This document shows, one piece after another, positions 43,364-53,739 of a stretch of DNA of 64,000 nt (its first letter is position 1; the number at the start of each line of letters is the position of its first letter). A program made the translations under genes and the position numbers. The notes beneath the pieces were generated by a model. The model was not told the DNA's origin, did not search any database, and was given only the letters and a program-made list of their open reading frames with translations. The stretch spans positions 930,001 through 994,000 of the forward strand of contig NZ_CP136651.1 of assembly GCF_036784765.1 (NCBI RefSeq), written 5' to 3'. The DNA comes from Novosphingobium sp. ZN18A2 (GTDB lineage Bacteria > Pseudomonadota > Alphaproteobacteria > Sphingomonadales > Sphingomonadaceae).

Positions 43364-45853
43364 ATGCGGCATTTCTTGGCAGTTACGATCGCGCTCGCGC
43401 TGGCTTCTCCGGCGCTTGCGAAGGAACCCGCCGGCAAGGCGGGTTCGGCGGGCAAGGTGAGCCCGGACAAGGTGTTCGCGGGAAGCACCGCGGTGGCAGG
43501 CCTGCTGCCGGTCCATGTCGACAGGGACGGCGGGCGCATCCTGCTGACCTTGCCCGAACCGGACGAGGACGGGGTATCGGTCCGCTATCTCTACACAACG
43601 TCACTGCGCACCGGGCTTGGCTCCGCGCCGACGTTCCTCGATCGCGGGCGTGTTGGCAACACGCAGATCCTCGCCTTCCGTCGCATCGGCAAGAAAGTGG
43701 CCGTACAGTTCGAAAACCCGCGCTTCCGCGCAACCGGCGCCGCGATGTCGGACCCGGCGGGAAGCGCCGATTTCGCGACCTCGGTCGTGTGGATGGGCGA
43801 TGTCGCCACCACGCTGCCCGACGGCAGCTATGTGGTCGATATCGCGCCGTTCCTCGCCGCCGACACGCTGGATATCGCCGCGTCGCTGAACCAGAGCGGC
43901 GATACGATGGGCACCGGCGAAGGGCGCGACGGGGGCAAGGGCTTCAAGCGCGATGAAAAGCTGAGCGCGGCCTTGCCGGGGTCGTTAAAGGTCTTCCCCG
44001 ACAACATAGAGGTCGATGCGATCCAGACCTATGTTTCAGACAAGCCGGGGGCGGAAGTCGCCAACATCGCACCCGATCCCAAGAAGGTCAGCTTCACGGT
44101 CCATTCCAGCTTCGTGAAACTGCCCGCGCCCGGTTTCGTGCCGCGTATCTACGATCCGCGCATCGGCGGCTTTTCCACGCAGGTCGTCGATTTCGCCGCG
44201 CCGCTGGGCGATGACGTGGTGCGCAATTTCGCCAACCGGTTCCGGCTGGAAAAGGTCCATCCCGGCCCTGCGCCATCGCGCGTGAAAACGCCCATCACCT
44301 ATTACATAGACAGCCGGGCGCCGCAGCCGATCCGCGATGCGTTGATCGAAGGGGTTGGCTGGTGGAACAAGGCATTCACCGCCGCCGGGTTCATCGATGC
44401 CTTCGAAGTGAAGCCGCTTCCGCCCGGCATCGATCCGATGGACGTGCGATACAACATCGTGAACTGGGACGACCGCGCGACGCGCGGCTGGTCATACGGT
44501 CAGGAAATCGTCGATCCGCGCACCGGAGAGATCGTGAAGGGCATGGTCGTGCTCGGCTCGCTGCGCGCGCGGCAGGATATCCAGATATTCGAAGGGCTGG
44601 TCGGCGCAGGCAAGCTGGGCACCGGCGGGCCGAACGATCCCGTCCAGGCCGCTCTGGCCCGGTTGCGCCAGTTGGGCGCGCACGAAGTGGGCCACACGCT
44701 GGGCTTCGCGCACAACTTTGCCGCCAGCACGCAGGATCGCGCGTCCGTGATGGACTATCCCGCGCCGCGCATCGGACTGAAGGACGGAAAGCCTGATCTT
44801 TCCGATGCCTATGGCGTGGGTGTGGGCAAGTGGGACATGGCGACCGTTGCCTGGCTCTACGGCGCGCCGGACAATGCGGCGGCAAAGGCGAAGGCAGCCG
44901 AAACGGTCGCCTCCGGCCTGCGATACGTGAAGGATGACAACGCCCGCGCGCCCGATACCGCCCAACGCTGGGGCGGTCTGTGGGATGACGGCGCGAATCC
45001 CACTGACGAGCTGAACCGCATGATGGCCGTGCGCAAGGCGGCCATCGCCAACTTCGGGCTGGGCGCGCTCGGTCCGGGCGAGCCGGTGGCGGACCTGCGC
45101 CGCCGCTTTGTGCCGATCTGGCTGCTTCACCGCTATGAAGTGATCGCCGCGGGCAAGGCGATAGGCGGCGCCACGTTCCGCTATGCGGTAAACGGAGGCA
45201 GACACGAACGCGCGGTGCCGGTTTCGGCAGCGGACCAGAATGCGGCGATCGATGCGCTGCTGGCGACGCTTTCGCCCGATGCGCTGCGCGTTCCGGCGCG
45301 ACTGGTGCCGCTGCTCTCGATCCCGGAGGCACCAGGCGGCAACCGGCAGTTCGATATAGAGGTGTTCAAGACGGAGAAGGGACCGCTGTTCGATCCGCTG
45401 GTCGCCGCCGATGCCGCTGCGGAGATCACGTTATCGTCGCTGCTTGCACCTGCGCGCCTGGCGCGGCTTTCGGCCCAGCATTCGCTCGATCCGGCCATGC
45501 CCGGCGTCGGCGATGTCGCGGACCGGCTGGTCGCCGCCGTGCTGCCCGCGAAGACGGACGCGTTGCAGCGGCGCATCGCCTATCGCGCCATCGTGATGCT
45601 GGCCGGGGCCGCGGCGGACAAGGCGACCTCTCCCGATGCGGCGGCTCTGCTGGACCAGAAGGTGCATGACATTGCCGGGCAGTTGGCGCGGCGCAAGGGC
45701 GACGCGGCGGAACGCGCATGGGCGGCCAGCCTGTCGCGCAAACTGCTCGATCCGCGCCAGCGTGCCGAACTGGTCAAAGACCTGCCGCGCCGCGTACCCG
45801 TACCGCCCGCCGACCCGATCGGCGGAGGCGAAGGCGGCTGGATGGATTTCTGA
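43364..45853 (+). CDS. Large secreted zinc metalloprotease (DUF5117/DUF4953 type)
   Basis: An 829-residue protein with a signal peptide (MRHFLAVTIALALASPALA). The zinc motif is HEVGHTLGFAHNF at about residue 440, with the metal ligands His440, His444 and His450 and the catalytic Glu441, a gluzincin/metzincin-like HEXXHXXGXXH form. A VMDYPAPR segment follows as a Met-turn-like element. The N-terminal 300 residues form a beta-rich domain typical of DUF5117. It may degrade peptides or proteins in the periplasm or outside the cell. The start at 43364 fits the signal peptide and follows GGGGAAA. Confidence 0.9.
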   Translation: MRHFLAVTIALALASPALAKEPAGKAGSAGKVSPDKVFAGSTAVAGLLPVHVDRDGGRILLTLPEPDEDGVSVRYLYTTSLRTGLGSAPTFLDRGRVGNTQILAFRRIGKKVAVQFENPRFRATGAAMSDPAGSADFATSVVWMGDVATTLPDGSYVVDIAPFLAADTLDIAASLNQSGDTMGTGEGRDGGKGFKRDEKLSAALPGSLKVFPDNIEVDAIQTYVSDKPGAEVANIAPDPKKVSFTVHSSFVKLPAPGFVPRIYDPRIGGFSTQVVDFAAPLGDDVVRNFANRFRLEKVHPGPAPSRVKTPITYYIDSRAPQPIRDALIEGVGWWNKAFTAAGFIDAFEVKPLPPGIDPMDVRYNIVNWDDRATRGWSYGQEIVDPRTGEIVKGMVVLGSLRARQDIQIFEGLVGAGKLGTGGPNDPVQAALARLRQLGAHEVGHTLGFAHNFAASTQDRASVMDYPAPRIGLKDGKPDLSDAYGVGVGKWDMATVAWLYGAPDNAAAKAKAAETVASGLRYVKDDNARAPDTAQRWGGLWDDGANPTDELNRMMAVRKAAIANFGLGALGPGEPVADLRRRFVPIWLLHRYEVIAAGKAIGGATFRYAVNGGRHERAVPVSAADQNAAIDALLATLSPDALRVPARLVPLLSIPEAPGGNRQFDIEVFKTEKGPLFDPLVAADAAAEITLSSLLAPARLARLSAQHSLDPAMPGVGDVADRLVAAVLPAKTDALQRRIAYRAIVMLAGAAADKATSPDAAALLDQKVHDIAGQLARRKGDAAERAWAASLSRKLLDPRQRAELVKDLPRRVPVPPADPIGGGEGGWMDF

Positions 45854-45872
45854 GGGTCAGGTTCTGCCCTGC

Positions 45873-45888
45873 AAAACGCTCAAGAGCG
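45873..45888 (-). terminator. Short hairpin with T4 run after the AidB-like gene
   Basis: On the minus strand CGCTCTTGAGCG is followed by TTTTG, 15 bases after the stop at 45903. The stem is only 4-5 base pairs, so it would be a weak intrinsic terminator for the four-gene acyl-CoA operon. Confidence 0.35.
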
Positions 45889-45902
45889 GATATTCGTCGC
45901 GC

Positions 45903-47528
45903 TCACCCCGGTATCGCCCGTTCGATAATCGCGCGCGTGTCGATTGTCGCGTCGAACGCGCCATAGGCCATTCCGCGCTGTTCCAGCCGCAGTGTGCAGA
46001 ACGCTTCGGCCACCGGGCTTTCCCACTCGATCAGCACGGCGGCCTGCGCCATCAGCGCCAACCGTTCCACGCCGAGCCGGGCGGTGCCTTCGTGCAGCCC
46101 CTTCCAGTCGAAAGCGGAAAGCGCGCGGTCGTAGGCGGAATTCTGCCCTTGCCGGGCGAGCAGGTACGCGCGCAGCGCCTCGACCGATTCGGGTTCCCGC
46201 CCGACGGCACGCAACACGTCGAGCGCGATGACGTTGCCCGATCCTTCCCAGATCGCGTTCAGCGGCGACTGGCGGAACAGGCGCCCCATCGGCCCCGTTT
46301 CGACGTATCCCGCGCCACCATGCGCTTCCATCGCTTCATAGATCATGCTCGGCGCGCGCTTGCACACCCAGTATTTGGCGACCGGGGTCAGCAGCCGCGC
46401 GATCGGGTCGCCTTCATCAAAAGCCTGCGCCAGCCTTAATCCGATCGCCGTTGCCGCTTCGCTTTCCAGCGCAAGGTCGGCCAGCACGTTGGCCATCGCG
46501 GGCTGGTCTGCCAGCCGCTTCTGAAAGGCAGAACGGTGCGCCGAGTGCCACACCGCCTGCGCCAGCCCCCAGCGCATCTGCCCGGCAGAGCCCATCACGC
46601 AATCGAGCCGGGTGTGCTGCACCATCTGGATGATTGTTGCCACGCCGCGCCCTTCCGGACCCACGCGGCGGGCCAGCGCACCGTGGTATTCGACTTCGGA
46701 CGAAGCGTTGGACTTGTCGCCCATCTTGTCTTTCAGGCGCATCACCCGAAAGCCCGTATTGCGCGTACCGTCGGGCAGCCAGCGCGGCAGCAGGAAGCAG
46801 GTGAGGCCGCCTTCGGAATAGGCAAGCGTAAGGAACGCATCGCACATCGGCGCAGAGCAGAACCACTTGTGCCCGGTGAGCGAATACCACCCCGCGCCCG
46901 TATCCGGCGCAGGGCTCGCGCGCGTGGTATTGGCGCGCACGTCTGACCCGCCCTGCTTTTCCGTCATCGCCATGCCGATGGTGACGCCCGCCTTCTCACC
47001 GGCGGGGCGCACCGCCGGGTCATAGCGTCCGGCAAGGATGCGCGGGGTCCATTCGGCGGCCACATCCGGTTCAGCCTCCAGCGCCGCGACCGCGGCATAG
47101 GTCATCGTCATCGGGCAGGTGGTGCCCGCATCGGGCTGGGTGGAAAGCATCAGTATCGCGGCGTGGAGCGCGTGGCCGTTTGCCGTGCCGTCCCACGCGG
47201 CGTTGGCGAAGCCGCTCTCCAGCCCCAGCCGCATCAGGCCGTGATAGGCGGGATGGAACGTAACTTCGTCTATCCGCCGGCCATATCGATCGTGCGTTTC
47301 CAGTACGGGCTGAACGCGGTTGGCCTCAACGCCCCAAGCCTGCAATTCGGCAGAGCCTGAACGCTGGCCAAGCGCAGAGAGCCGCTGCGAATGGGCGCCC
47401 GCGCCGGACCTTGTCACCGCATCGCACAGCGCGCGGTCGGTGGTGAACAGGTCGATATCTTCCAGCGGCGGCGGCTGGTTGAATACGTCGTGCGTGTCAA
47501 GCGCCTCTACCGGACGGTGTGCAGTCAT
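45903..47528 (-). CDS. AidB-like acyl-CoA dehydrogenase
   Basis: A 541-residue acyl-CoA dehydrogenase fold flavoprotein. The N-terminus THDVFNQPPPLEDIDLF is the AidB mark, and the length with a C-terminal DNA-binding-like extension fits AidB. FAD-binding and fold elements include MTEKQGGSDVRANTT, WFCSAPMCDAFL and EAHGGAGYVETGPMGRLFRQSPL followed by IWEGSGNVI. AidB is part of the alkylation (Ada) response in E. coli; here it sits at the end of a beta-oxidation-like operon, which suggests a metabolic role instead. Gap to the thiolase gene upstream is 57 bases. Confidence 0.88.
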   Translation of the reverse strand: MTAHRPVEALDTHDVFNQPPPLEDIDLFTTDRALCDAVTRSGAGAHSQRLSALGQRSGSAELQAWGVEANRVQPVLETHDRYGRRIDEVTFHPAYHGLMRLGLESGFANAAWDGTANGHALHAAILMLSTQPDAGTTCPMTMTYAAVAALEAEPDVAAEWTPRILAGRYDPAVRPAGEKAGVTIGMAMTEKQGGSDVRANTTRASPAPDTGAGWYSLTGHKWFCSAPMCDAFLTLAYSEGGLTCFLLPRWLPDGTRNTGFRVMRLKDKMGDKSNASSEVEYHGALARRVGPEGRGVATIIQMVQHTRLDCVMGSAGQMRWGLAQAVWHSAHRSAFQKRLADQPAMANVLADLALESEAATAIGLRLAQAFDEGDPIARLLTPVAKYWVCKRAPSMIYEAMEAHGGAGYVETGPMGRLFRQSPLNAIWEGSGNVIALDVLRAVGREPESVEALRAYLLARQGQNSAYDRALSAFDWKGLHEGTARLGVERLALMAQAAVLIEWESPVAEAFCTLRLEQRGMAYGAFDATIDTRAIIERAIPG

Positions 47529-47585
47529 GTCTCTCTCTCCTGCCGTAACCCTAGCGCGGGCGCGGCAGGAGAGAAATGACTTCGA

Positions 47586-48842
47586 TCAGCCTTCCAGGCG
47601 TTCGATGATGATCGCCGGGGCCATGCCGCCCGCCGCGCACATCGTGACGAGGCCATAGCGCCCGCCGGTCCGCTCAAGCTCGTCAACCACGGTGCCGATC
47701 AGGATCGAACCCGTCGCGCCGATCGGGTGGCCCAGCGCCATCGCGCCGCCGTTCGGGTTGACCTTGGTGCGGTCAAGCTCAAGGTCGCGGATGAACTTTT
47801 CGGCGACCACGGCGAAGGCCTCGTTGATCTCCCAGTGGTCGATATCGTCCTTGGTCAGGCCCGCCTTTTCCAGCACCTTCTTCGCCGCCGGGACCGGGGC
47901 GTTCAGCATCAGCGTGGGATCGTCGCCCTGGTTGGCATAGGCAACGATGCGCGCGCGCGGCTTCAGCCCGTGCTTTTCCGCGTATTCCTTGCTGGTGAGA
48001 AGAACAGCGGCCGCGCCATCGACCACGCCCGAGGAGTTGCCGGCGTGATGCACGCCCTTCCAGTCGAGTTCGGGGTAGCGGCGCTGGATCTGCTTGCGGA
48101 ATGTCACGCCGTCGCCAAGATCGAAGTCCGCGATCTTGTCAAAGCTCGCTTTCAGGCCCGAAAGACCCTCCATCGTCGTTTCCGGACGGGGGAATTCCTC
48201 ATGATCGAGCGCGACGGAACCGTCTTCGTTGTAAACGGTGACCAGCGACTTGTCGAAGCGGCCTTCGCGGATCGCGCGGTCGGCCCGTTCCTGGCTGACC
48301 ATCGCCAGCGCGTCGAGCGCGTGGCGTTCAATGCCTTCGCGCGCGGCGATCGCATCGCCGCACACGCCCTGGTGCGACTGCGGGTGCATCGCGTCGAGTT
48401 CGGGGTTGCCCGAACCCATGCCGAGCGGCTTGAAGCCGGCATTCGCCTGCTCCGCGCCCCAGGCGGCGGTGAAGCTCATCATCTCGGTGCCGCCGGCGAC
48501 CACGCAGTCCTCCATGCCCGCCATGATCGTGGCCGCGGCAAGGTTCACCGACGTGATGCCGCCGCCGCAGAAACGGTCGAGCGTGGTGCCGCTCGCGGAA
48601 ATGTCATAGCCCGCCGCCAGCGCGGCCATGCGACCAAGATCGCCCGCCTGCTTGCCGTATTGCGACGAGGTTGACCAGATCACATCGTCGACGGTCGCGG
48701 TGTCGAGATTGTTGCGCTCCTTGATCGCCTTGAGCACGGTGGAGGCGAGGTGCTGCGGGTGCAGGTGCGACAGCGCGCCCTTGCCCGGCTTGCCGATGCC
48801 GCGCGGCGTGCGGCAGGCGTCGATGATATAGGCTTCGGCCAT
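47586..48842 (-). CDS. Acetyl-CoA C-acetyltransferase (thiolase)
   Basis: A 418-residue thiolase that cleaves 3-ketoacyl-CoA or joins acyl-CoA units. The nucleophilic Cys92 lies in DRFCGGGITSVN, the histidine in GGAMALGHPIGATGS, and the second cysteine in LVTMCAAGGMAPA, so the catalytic set is complete, unlike the thiolase-like protein at 30966. The N-terminus AEAYIIDACRTPRGIGKPGKG is typical of the group. It lies between the AidB-like gene and the nitronate monooxygenase gene in the same direction, 33 bases from the latter. Confidence 0.95.
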   Translation of the reverse strand: MAEAYIIDACRTPRGIGKPGKGALSHLHPQHLASTVLKAIKERNNLDTATVDDVIWSTSSQYGKQAGDLGRMAALAAGYDISASGTTLDRFCGGGITSVNLAAATIMAGMEDCVVAGGTEMMSFTAAWGAEQANAGFKPLGMGSGNPELDAMHPQSHQGVCGDAIAAREGIERHALDALAMVSQERADRAIREGRFDKSLVTVYNEDGSVALDHEEFPRPETTMEGLSGLKASFDKIADFDLGDGVTFRKQIQRRYPELDWKGVHHAGNSSGVVDGAAAVLLTSKEYAEKHGLKPRARIVAYANQGDDPTLMLNAPVPAAKKVLEKAGLTKDDIDHWEINEAFAVVAEKFIRDLELDRTKVNPNGGAMALGHPIGATGSILIGTVVDELERTGGRYGLVTMCAAGGMAPAIIIERLEG

Positions 48843-48875
48843 TTCAGTGTCCTTTCAGGGGTTGTTCGTGAAAAG

Positions 48876-49868
<993 letters not shown>

Positions 49869-49906
49869 TTAATTCTTCGATTGCTTGGTTCGATAAGGTG
49901 TAGGCG

Positions 49907-51064
49907 TCAGTAGCTTCGCGGCAGGCCCAGCACGTGTTCGGCCAGGTAACTGAGGATCAGGTTCGTGCTGATCGGTGCGACCGTATAAAGCCGCGCTTCG
50001 CGGAACTTGCGTTCCACATCGTATTCCTCAGCAAAACCGAAGCCGCCGTGGGTCTGCACGCACATATCGGCGGCCGCCCAGCTTGCTTCGCTGGCAAGCA
50101 GCTTTGCCATGTTCGCTTCGGCCCCCGGATTGCCGCCTGCGTCGTAAACCTGCGCGGCGTGGTGGACCATCAGTTCGGCCGCGCGCATCTGGGCATAGCA
50201 GCGCGCGATGGGAAACTGGATGCCCTGGTTCTGGCCGATCGGCCTGCCGAACACCTTGCGCTCACCCGCGTAGGCGGTTGCCTTTTCTATGAACCACTTG
50301 GCATCGCCGATGCATTCCGCACCGATCAGGATGCGTTCGGCGTTCATGCCGGAAAGGATATAGCGGAAACCCTTCCCTTCCTCGCCGATCAGGGCCGAGG
50401 CGGGTATGCGCATATCGTCGAAGAACACCTCTGTCGTGGAGTGGTTCATCATCGTGCGGATCGGCTTGATCGTCATGCCGCTTCCCACAACCTTGCGCAT
50501 GTCGACCAGGAAGATCGAGAGCCCTTCGGTCTTTTTCGCCACCTGTTCGCGCGGGGTGGTGCGGGCAAGCAGCAGCATAAGGTCTGAATGTTCGGCGCGG
50601 CTGGTCCAGATCTTCTGGCCGTTGACCACGTATTCATCGCCGTCCCTCACCGCAACGGTTCGCAGGGAAAGCGTATCGGTGCCGCTGGTCGGTTCGGACA
50701 CGCCAAACGCCTGCAACCGCAAAGAGCCATCGGCGATGCCGGGCAGGTATTCGCGCTTCTGTTCTTCGCTGCCGTAACGCAGCAGCGTGTTCATGATATA
50801 CATTTGCGCGTGGGCAGAGGCACCGTTGCAGCCAGATGCCTGGATTTCCTCCATGATAACGGCCGCTGCATCGAGCTTCAGGCCAGAGCCGCCGTATTCG
50901 GGCGGAATCAGCGCGGCAAGGAAACCCGAATGGGTCAGCGCGTCGACGAATTCACCCGGATAGGCCCGCTCCCGGTCCTTCTCGCGCCAATATTCGCCGG
51001 GGAATCCTTCGCACAGCGCGCGGACAGCGCGGCGGATTTCTGCGATGTCTTCGTGTTCGGTCAT
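49907..51064 (-). CDS. Acyl-CoA dehydrogenase
   Basis: A 385-residue acyl-CoA dehydrogenase, first gene of the operon with the nitronate monooxygenase, thiolase and AidB-like genes. The fold is shown by ALIPPEYGGSGL, the FAD signature FGVSEPTSGTDTLSL, INGQKIWTSRA-like VNGQKIWTSRAEHSD and QTHGGFGFAEEYDVERKFREARLY. The C-terminal YEGT motif that carries the catalytic glutamate in medium-chain enzymes reads TVAPIS here, so the base may lie elsewhere, as in isovaleryl-type enzymes, or differ. The start at 51064 (MTEHEDIA) is used; the ATG at 51139 lies beyond the palindrome at 51102. Confidence 0.92.
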   Translation of the reverse strand: MTEHEDIAEIRRAVRALCEGFPGEYWREKDRERAYPGEFVDALTHSGFLAALIPPEYGGSGLKLDAAAVIMEEIQASGCNGASAHAQMYIMNTLLRYGSEEQKREYLPGIADGSLRLQAFGVSEPTSGTDTLSLRTVAVRDGDEYVVNGQKIWTSRAEHSDLMLLLARTTPREQVAKKTEGLSIFLVDMRKVVGSGMTIKPIRTMMNHSTTEVFFDDMRIPASALIGEEGKGFRYILSGMNAERILIGAECIGDAKWFIEKATAYAGERKVFGRPIGQNQGIQFPIARCYAQMRAAELMVHHAAQVYDAGGNPGAEANMAKLLASEASWAAADMCVQTHGGFGFAEEYDVERKFREARLYTVAPISTNLILSYLAEHVLGLPRSY

Positions 51065-51101
51065 AACCTCGCCCACGCCGAGTCGATTGACCGGCGATTG
51101 A

Positions 51102-51119
51102 TTTAATCGCTTGATTAAA
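51102..51119. promoter_or_regulatory. Palindrome TTTAATC-N4-GATTAAA upstream of the acyl-CoA operon
   Basis: TTTAATC (51102-51108) and GATTAAA (51113-51119) around GCTT form a perfect AT-rich dyad in GC-rich DNA, 38 bases ahead of the first start codon of the operon. Its shape fits a TetR-type repressor of acyl-CoA catabolism. The rest of the gap 51065-51307 shows nothing else I can name. Confidence 0.65.
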
Positions 51120-51307
51120 CCGCTGACGCGATGATGCAACCGCTAATGCGCGTGGGTGGGGATGGTTGGCTTTGGGAAAGCTGCTTTCGGAGTGCGGACT
51201 GTCTGCAACGGCTCCGCGTCCGGGATGGCACCCGTTGGCACGCATGGCCGGACGCGGGCGCACAAAGCCGAAATCGCACTTGTCCACTCGCCCTGAATTC
51301 CCAGCCC

Positions 51308-51754
51308 CTAGGCCAGCGGGCCAAGGTCCGGGGCTATCCATCTGCGCCGCGCTTCCACCGAGAACAGCCGTTCGCGCGTGTAGAAGCGCAGTGGCCAGTC
51401 GCGCGGGGCCATGTCCGAGGCGAGCAGGCGGTTGACCGCCTCGACCAGCGTCACGCCCTCGGGCAGGCTCACGGCGAAGCGGCGCACGCCTGCGATGTAA
51501 AGCTGGGTCAGCGTTTCGTGATAGCCCTGCGTATCGTCGTTGATCCCGCCTTTCGCTGCGTTGAAGGCGCGGATCGCGTTCGGCAACTGCGTCTCGCAGG
51601 CGAAATCGGGGCGTTCGCGCACCAGCCACAGGCACGCGGCGAGGTGCGCTTCGTGCGTCCACTCTTCCTTGGGGAGCGAGCGGTCGAGCAGCCCGGTGCC
51701 CACGCGGCGCACGGCCTCGTCATCAGCAAACAGGCGGATCGGATGGTCGGTCAA
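51308..51754 (-). CDS. Conserved hypothetical protein with WTHEAH motif
   Basis: A 148-residue soluble protein I do not recognise by name. It has a histidine-rich helix LPKEEWTHEAHLAACLWL (His34 and His37), then INDDTQGYHETLTQLYI with another His-Glu pair, a layout that could hold a metal in a helical bundle. It ends FSVEARRRWIAPDLGPL. The chosen start is TTG at 51754, because GGGAG lies eight bases ahead; a TTG at 51772 is the alternative, and there is no ATG. It stands alone between the acyl-CoA operon and pckA. Function unknown. Confidence 0.7.
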   Translation of the reverse strand: MTDHPIRLFADDEAVRRVGTGLLDRSLPKEEWTHEAHLAACLWLVRERPDFACETQLPNAIRAFNAAKGGINDDTQGYHETLTQLYIAGVRRFAVSLPEGVTLVEAVNRLLASDMAPRDWPLRFYTRERLFSVEARRRWIAPDLGPLA

Positions 51755-51844
51755 AACGAAAACTCCCGGCAATTCCCGCTGGCGGGAACCCGGGAGCTTT
51801 CATGTCCGGTCCCCGCCTGAAGCGGGGACGCGTTCAGGCCAATA

Positions 51845-53458
51845 TCAGGCGGCGACAGTCGCGCCCGGAGCTGCCTGGCGCACGCCTTCGTCGACGTGAT
51901 CGGCAAATTGCGCGAAGTTGTCGATGAAGGCCTTGACCAGCGTCTGCGCGGTCTCGTCGTAGGCGTCCTGGTCGGGCCACGCGGCGCGCGGGTCGAGCAG
52001 CCTGGTATCGACGCCCGGCACGGCCACCGGAACTTCAAAGCCGAAGTTGGGATCCTTCTTGAACTCGACTTCGTTCAGGCTGCCGTCGAGCGCGGCGTTA
52101 AGCAGCGCGCGCGTTGCCTTGATCGGCATACGCTTGATGCCCGGCGTCGTCGCCTTGCCGCCCGACCAGCCGGTGTTGACCAGCCAGCACTTCACGCCGC
52201 CCTTGGCAATCCGCTCTTTCAGCAGGTTGCCATAGACCGACGGGTGGCGCGGCATGAACGCGGCGCCGAAGCAGGTGCTGAAGGTGGCCTGCGGTTCGGT
52301 CACGCCGATTTCGGTTCCGGCCACTTTGGCGGTGTAGCCTGAAAGGAAGTGGTACATCGCCTGCTCGGGCGTCAGCCGCGCGATCGGCGGCAACACACCA
52401 TAGGCGTCTGCGGTAAGCATGATGACGTTCTTGGGCACCGGGCCGAGGTTTTCTTCCGAAGCGTTCGGAATGAAGTCAATCGGATAGGCGCCGCGCGTGT
52501 TCTCGGTCTTGCTGGCGTCGGTGAAATCCAGCTCGCGCGTATCGGGATCGATCGTCACGTTCTCAAGGATCGTGCCGAACATCTTCGTGGTCGCGTAGAT
52601 CTCCGGCTCGCCCTCGGCCGAGAGGTTGATCATCTTGGCGTAGCAGCCGCCTTCGAAGTTGAACACCGCGGTGTCTGACCAGCCGTGTTCGTCATCGCCG
52701 ATCAGCGTGCGCGAAGCGTCGGCGGAAAGCGTGGTCTTGCCGGTGCCCGAAAGGCCGAAGAAGATCGCGCTCGTTCCGTCGGCGCCGATGTTGGCCGAAC
52801 AGTGCATCGGCATCACGCCCTGCGCCGGGAGCAGGAAGTTGAGCAGGCCGAACACGCCCTTTTTCATCTCGCCCGAATATTCGGTGTTGCCGATCAGGAT
52901 CAGCTTCTCGGTGAAGTTGACCGCGATCACCGTGTCGCTGTTGCAGCCGTGACGTTCGGGGGTCGCCTTGAAGCTGGGCAGGTTGATGATCGTGTATTCA
53001 GGCTCGAAGCCGGCCAACTCGTCAGCAGTCGGGCGCACCAGCAGCGTGCGCACGAACAGGCTGTGCCAGGCCAGCTGGGTAAGGACGCGCACGTTGACGC
53101 GGTATTCGGGCTGGCTGCCGCCGAACAGGTCGGCAACGAACATCTCGTCCTTGTCGCCGAGCGCGGAGAGGAAATCGGCCTTGAGGTTCGCCCAGTGCTC
53201 GCCATTCATCGGCTGGTTGATCGCGCCCCAGTCAACAGCGCTCTCGGTCGTGGCATCGCGAACGATGAACTTGTCCTTCACGCTGCGCCCGGTGAACTTG
53301 CCGGTATCGACCAGCAGCGCGCCGTCCCTGGTCAGCACGCCTTCGCCACGCTTCAGCGCCTGCTCTACCAGCGGGGCGGTGCCCAGGTTGGCATGGAGCG
53401 TGGCAGGCTGGGGGAAACCCTGCGCAGCGAGCGAGACGTTGAGCTTGGTGTCGGACAC
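51845..53458 (-). CDS. pckA: Phosphoenolpyruvate carboxykinase (ATP)
   Basis: A 537-residue enzyme that turns oxaloacetate plus ATP into phosphoenolpyruvate, the entry to gluconeogenesis. Motifs are [12 protein letters not shown], the PEPCK segment [12 protein letters not shown], the kinase-1a P-loop [13 protein letters not shown], and DDEHGWSD with metal-binding aspartates. The start is GTG at 53458 (VSDTKLN), with CCGGAGAAAG upstream; no good ATG is near, and the ATG at 53554 adds an unlikely Arg-rich stretch. Divergent from chvI, an arrangement conserved in alphaproteobacteria, where ChvGI can control pckA. Confidence 0.95.
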   Translation of the reverse strand: MSDTKLNVSLAAQGFPQPATLHANLGTAPLVEQALKRGEGVLTRDGALLVDTGKFTGRSVKDKFIVRDATTESAVDWGAINQPMNGEHWANLKADFLSALGDKDEMFVADLFGGSQPEYRVNVRVLTQLAWHSLFVRTLLVRPTADELAGFEPEYTIINLPSFKATPERHGCNSDTVIAVNFTEKLILIGNTEYSGEMKKGVFGLLNFLLPAQGVMPMHCSANIGADGTSAIFFGLSGTGKTTLSADASRTLIGDDEHGWSDTAVFNFEGGCYAKMINLSAEGEPEIYATTKMFGTILENVTIDPDTRELDFTDASKTENTRGAYPIDFIPNASEENLGPVPKNVIMLTADAYGVLPPIARLTPEQAMYHFLSGYTAKVAGTEIGVTEPQATFSTCFGAAFMPRHPSVYGNLLKERIAKGGVKCWLVNTGWSGGKATTPGIKRMPIKATRALLNAALDGSLNEVEFKKDPNFGFEVPVAVPGVDTRLLDPRAAWPDQDAYDETAQTLVKAFIDNFAQFADHVDEGVRQAAPGATVAA

Positions 53459-53484
53459 TTGGACTTTCTCCGGTCTTGTATTCC

Positions 53485-53526
53485 GCCGAACTGCCGGCCC
53501 TCTCCAGGCCGTGGAAGTTGTTCGGC
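53485..53526 (-). promoter_or_regulatory. Stem-loop in the pckA leader
   Basis: GCCGAAC (53485-53491) and GTTCGGC (53520-53526) pair, with a second GGCC/GGCC element inside, ending 26 bases before the pckA start codon. It could fold in the leader RNA. The rest of the 281-base gap to chvI must carry the promoters of both genes, but I cannot place them with confidence. Confidence 0.35.
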
Positions 53527-53739
53527 AGACGTTACGGCGGTCACTATCGCGCAATATTTACGAATACGAATGCGCCCGCGAATCCAGCGTGCGCATAGTT
53601 GAGCGCAAAAGCCGCGTCAAATCGCGCGCGCATGAAAATGTTGCGCAGCAATTGCAGATTTCGCCAAGGCAGTTGCATGGCATGCGCAGACAGGCCGGTG
53701 CGCGTTGGCGCTTGCCTTTCCTCCCCCTCGCCGTTCTAG

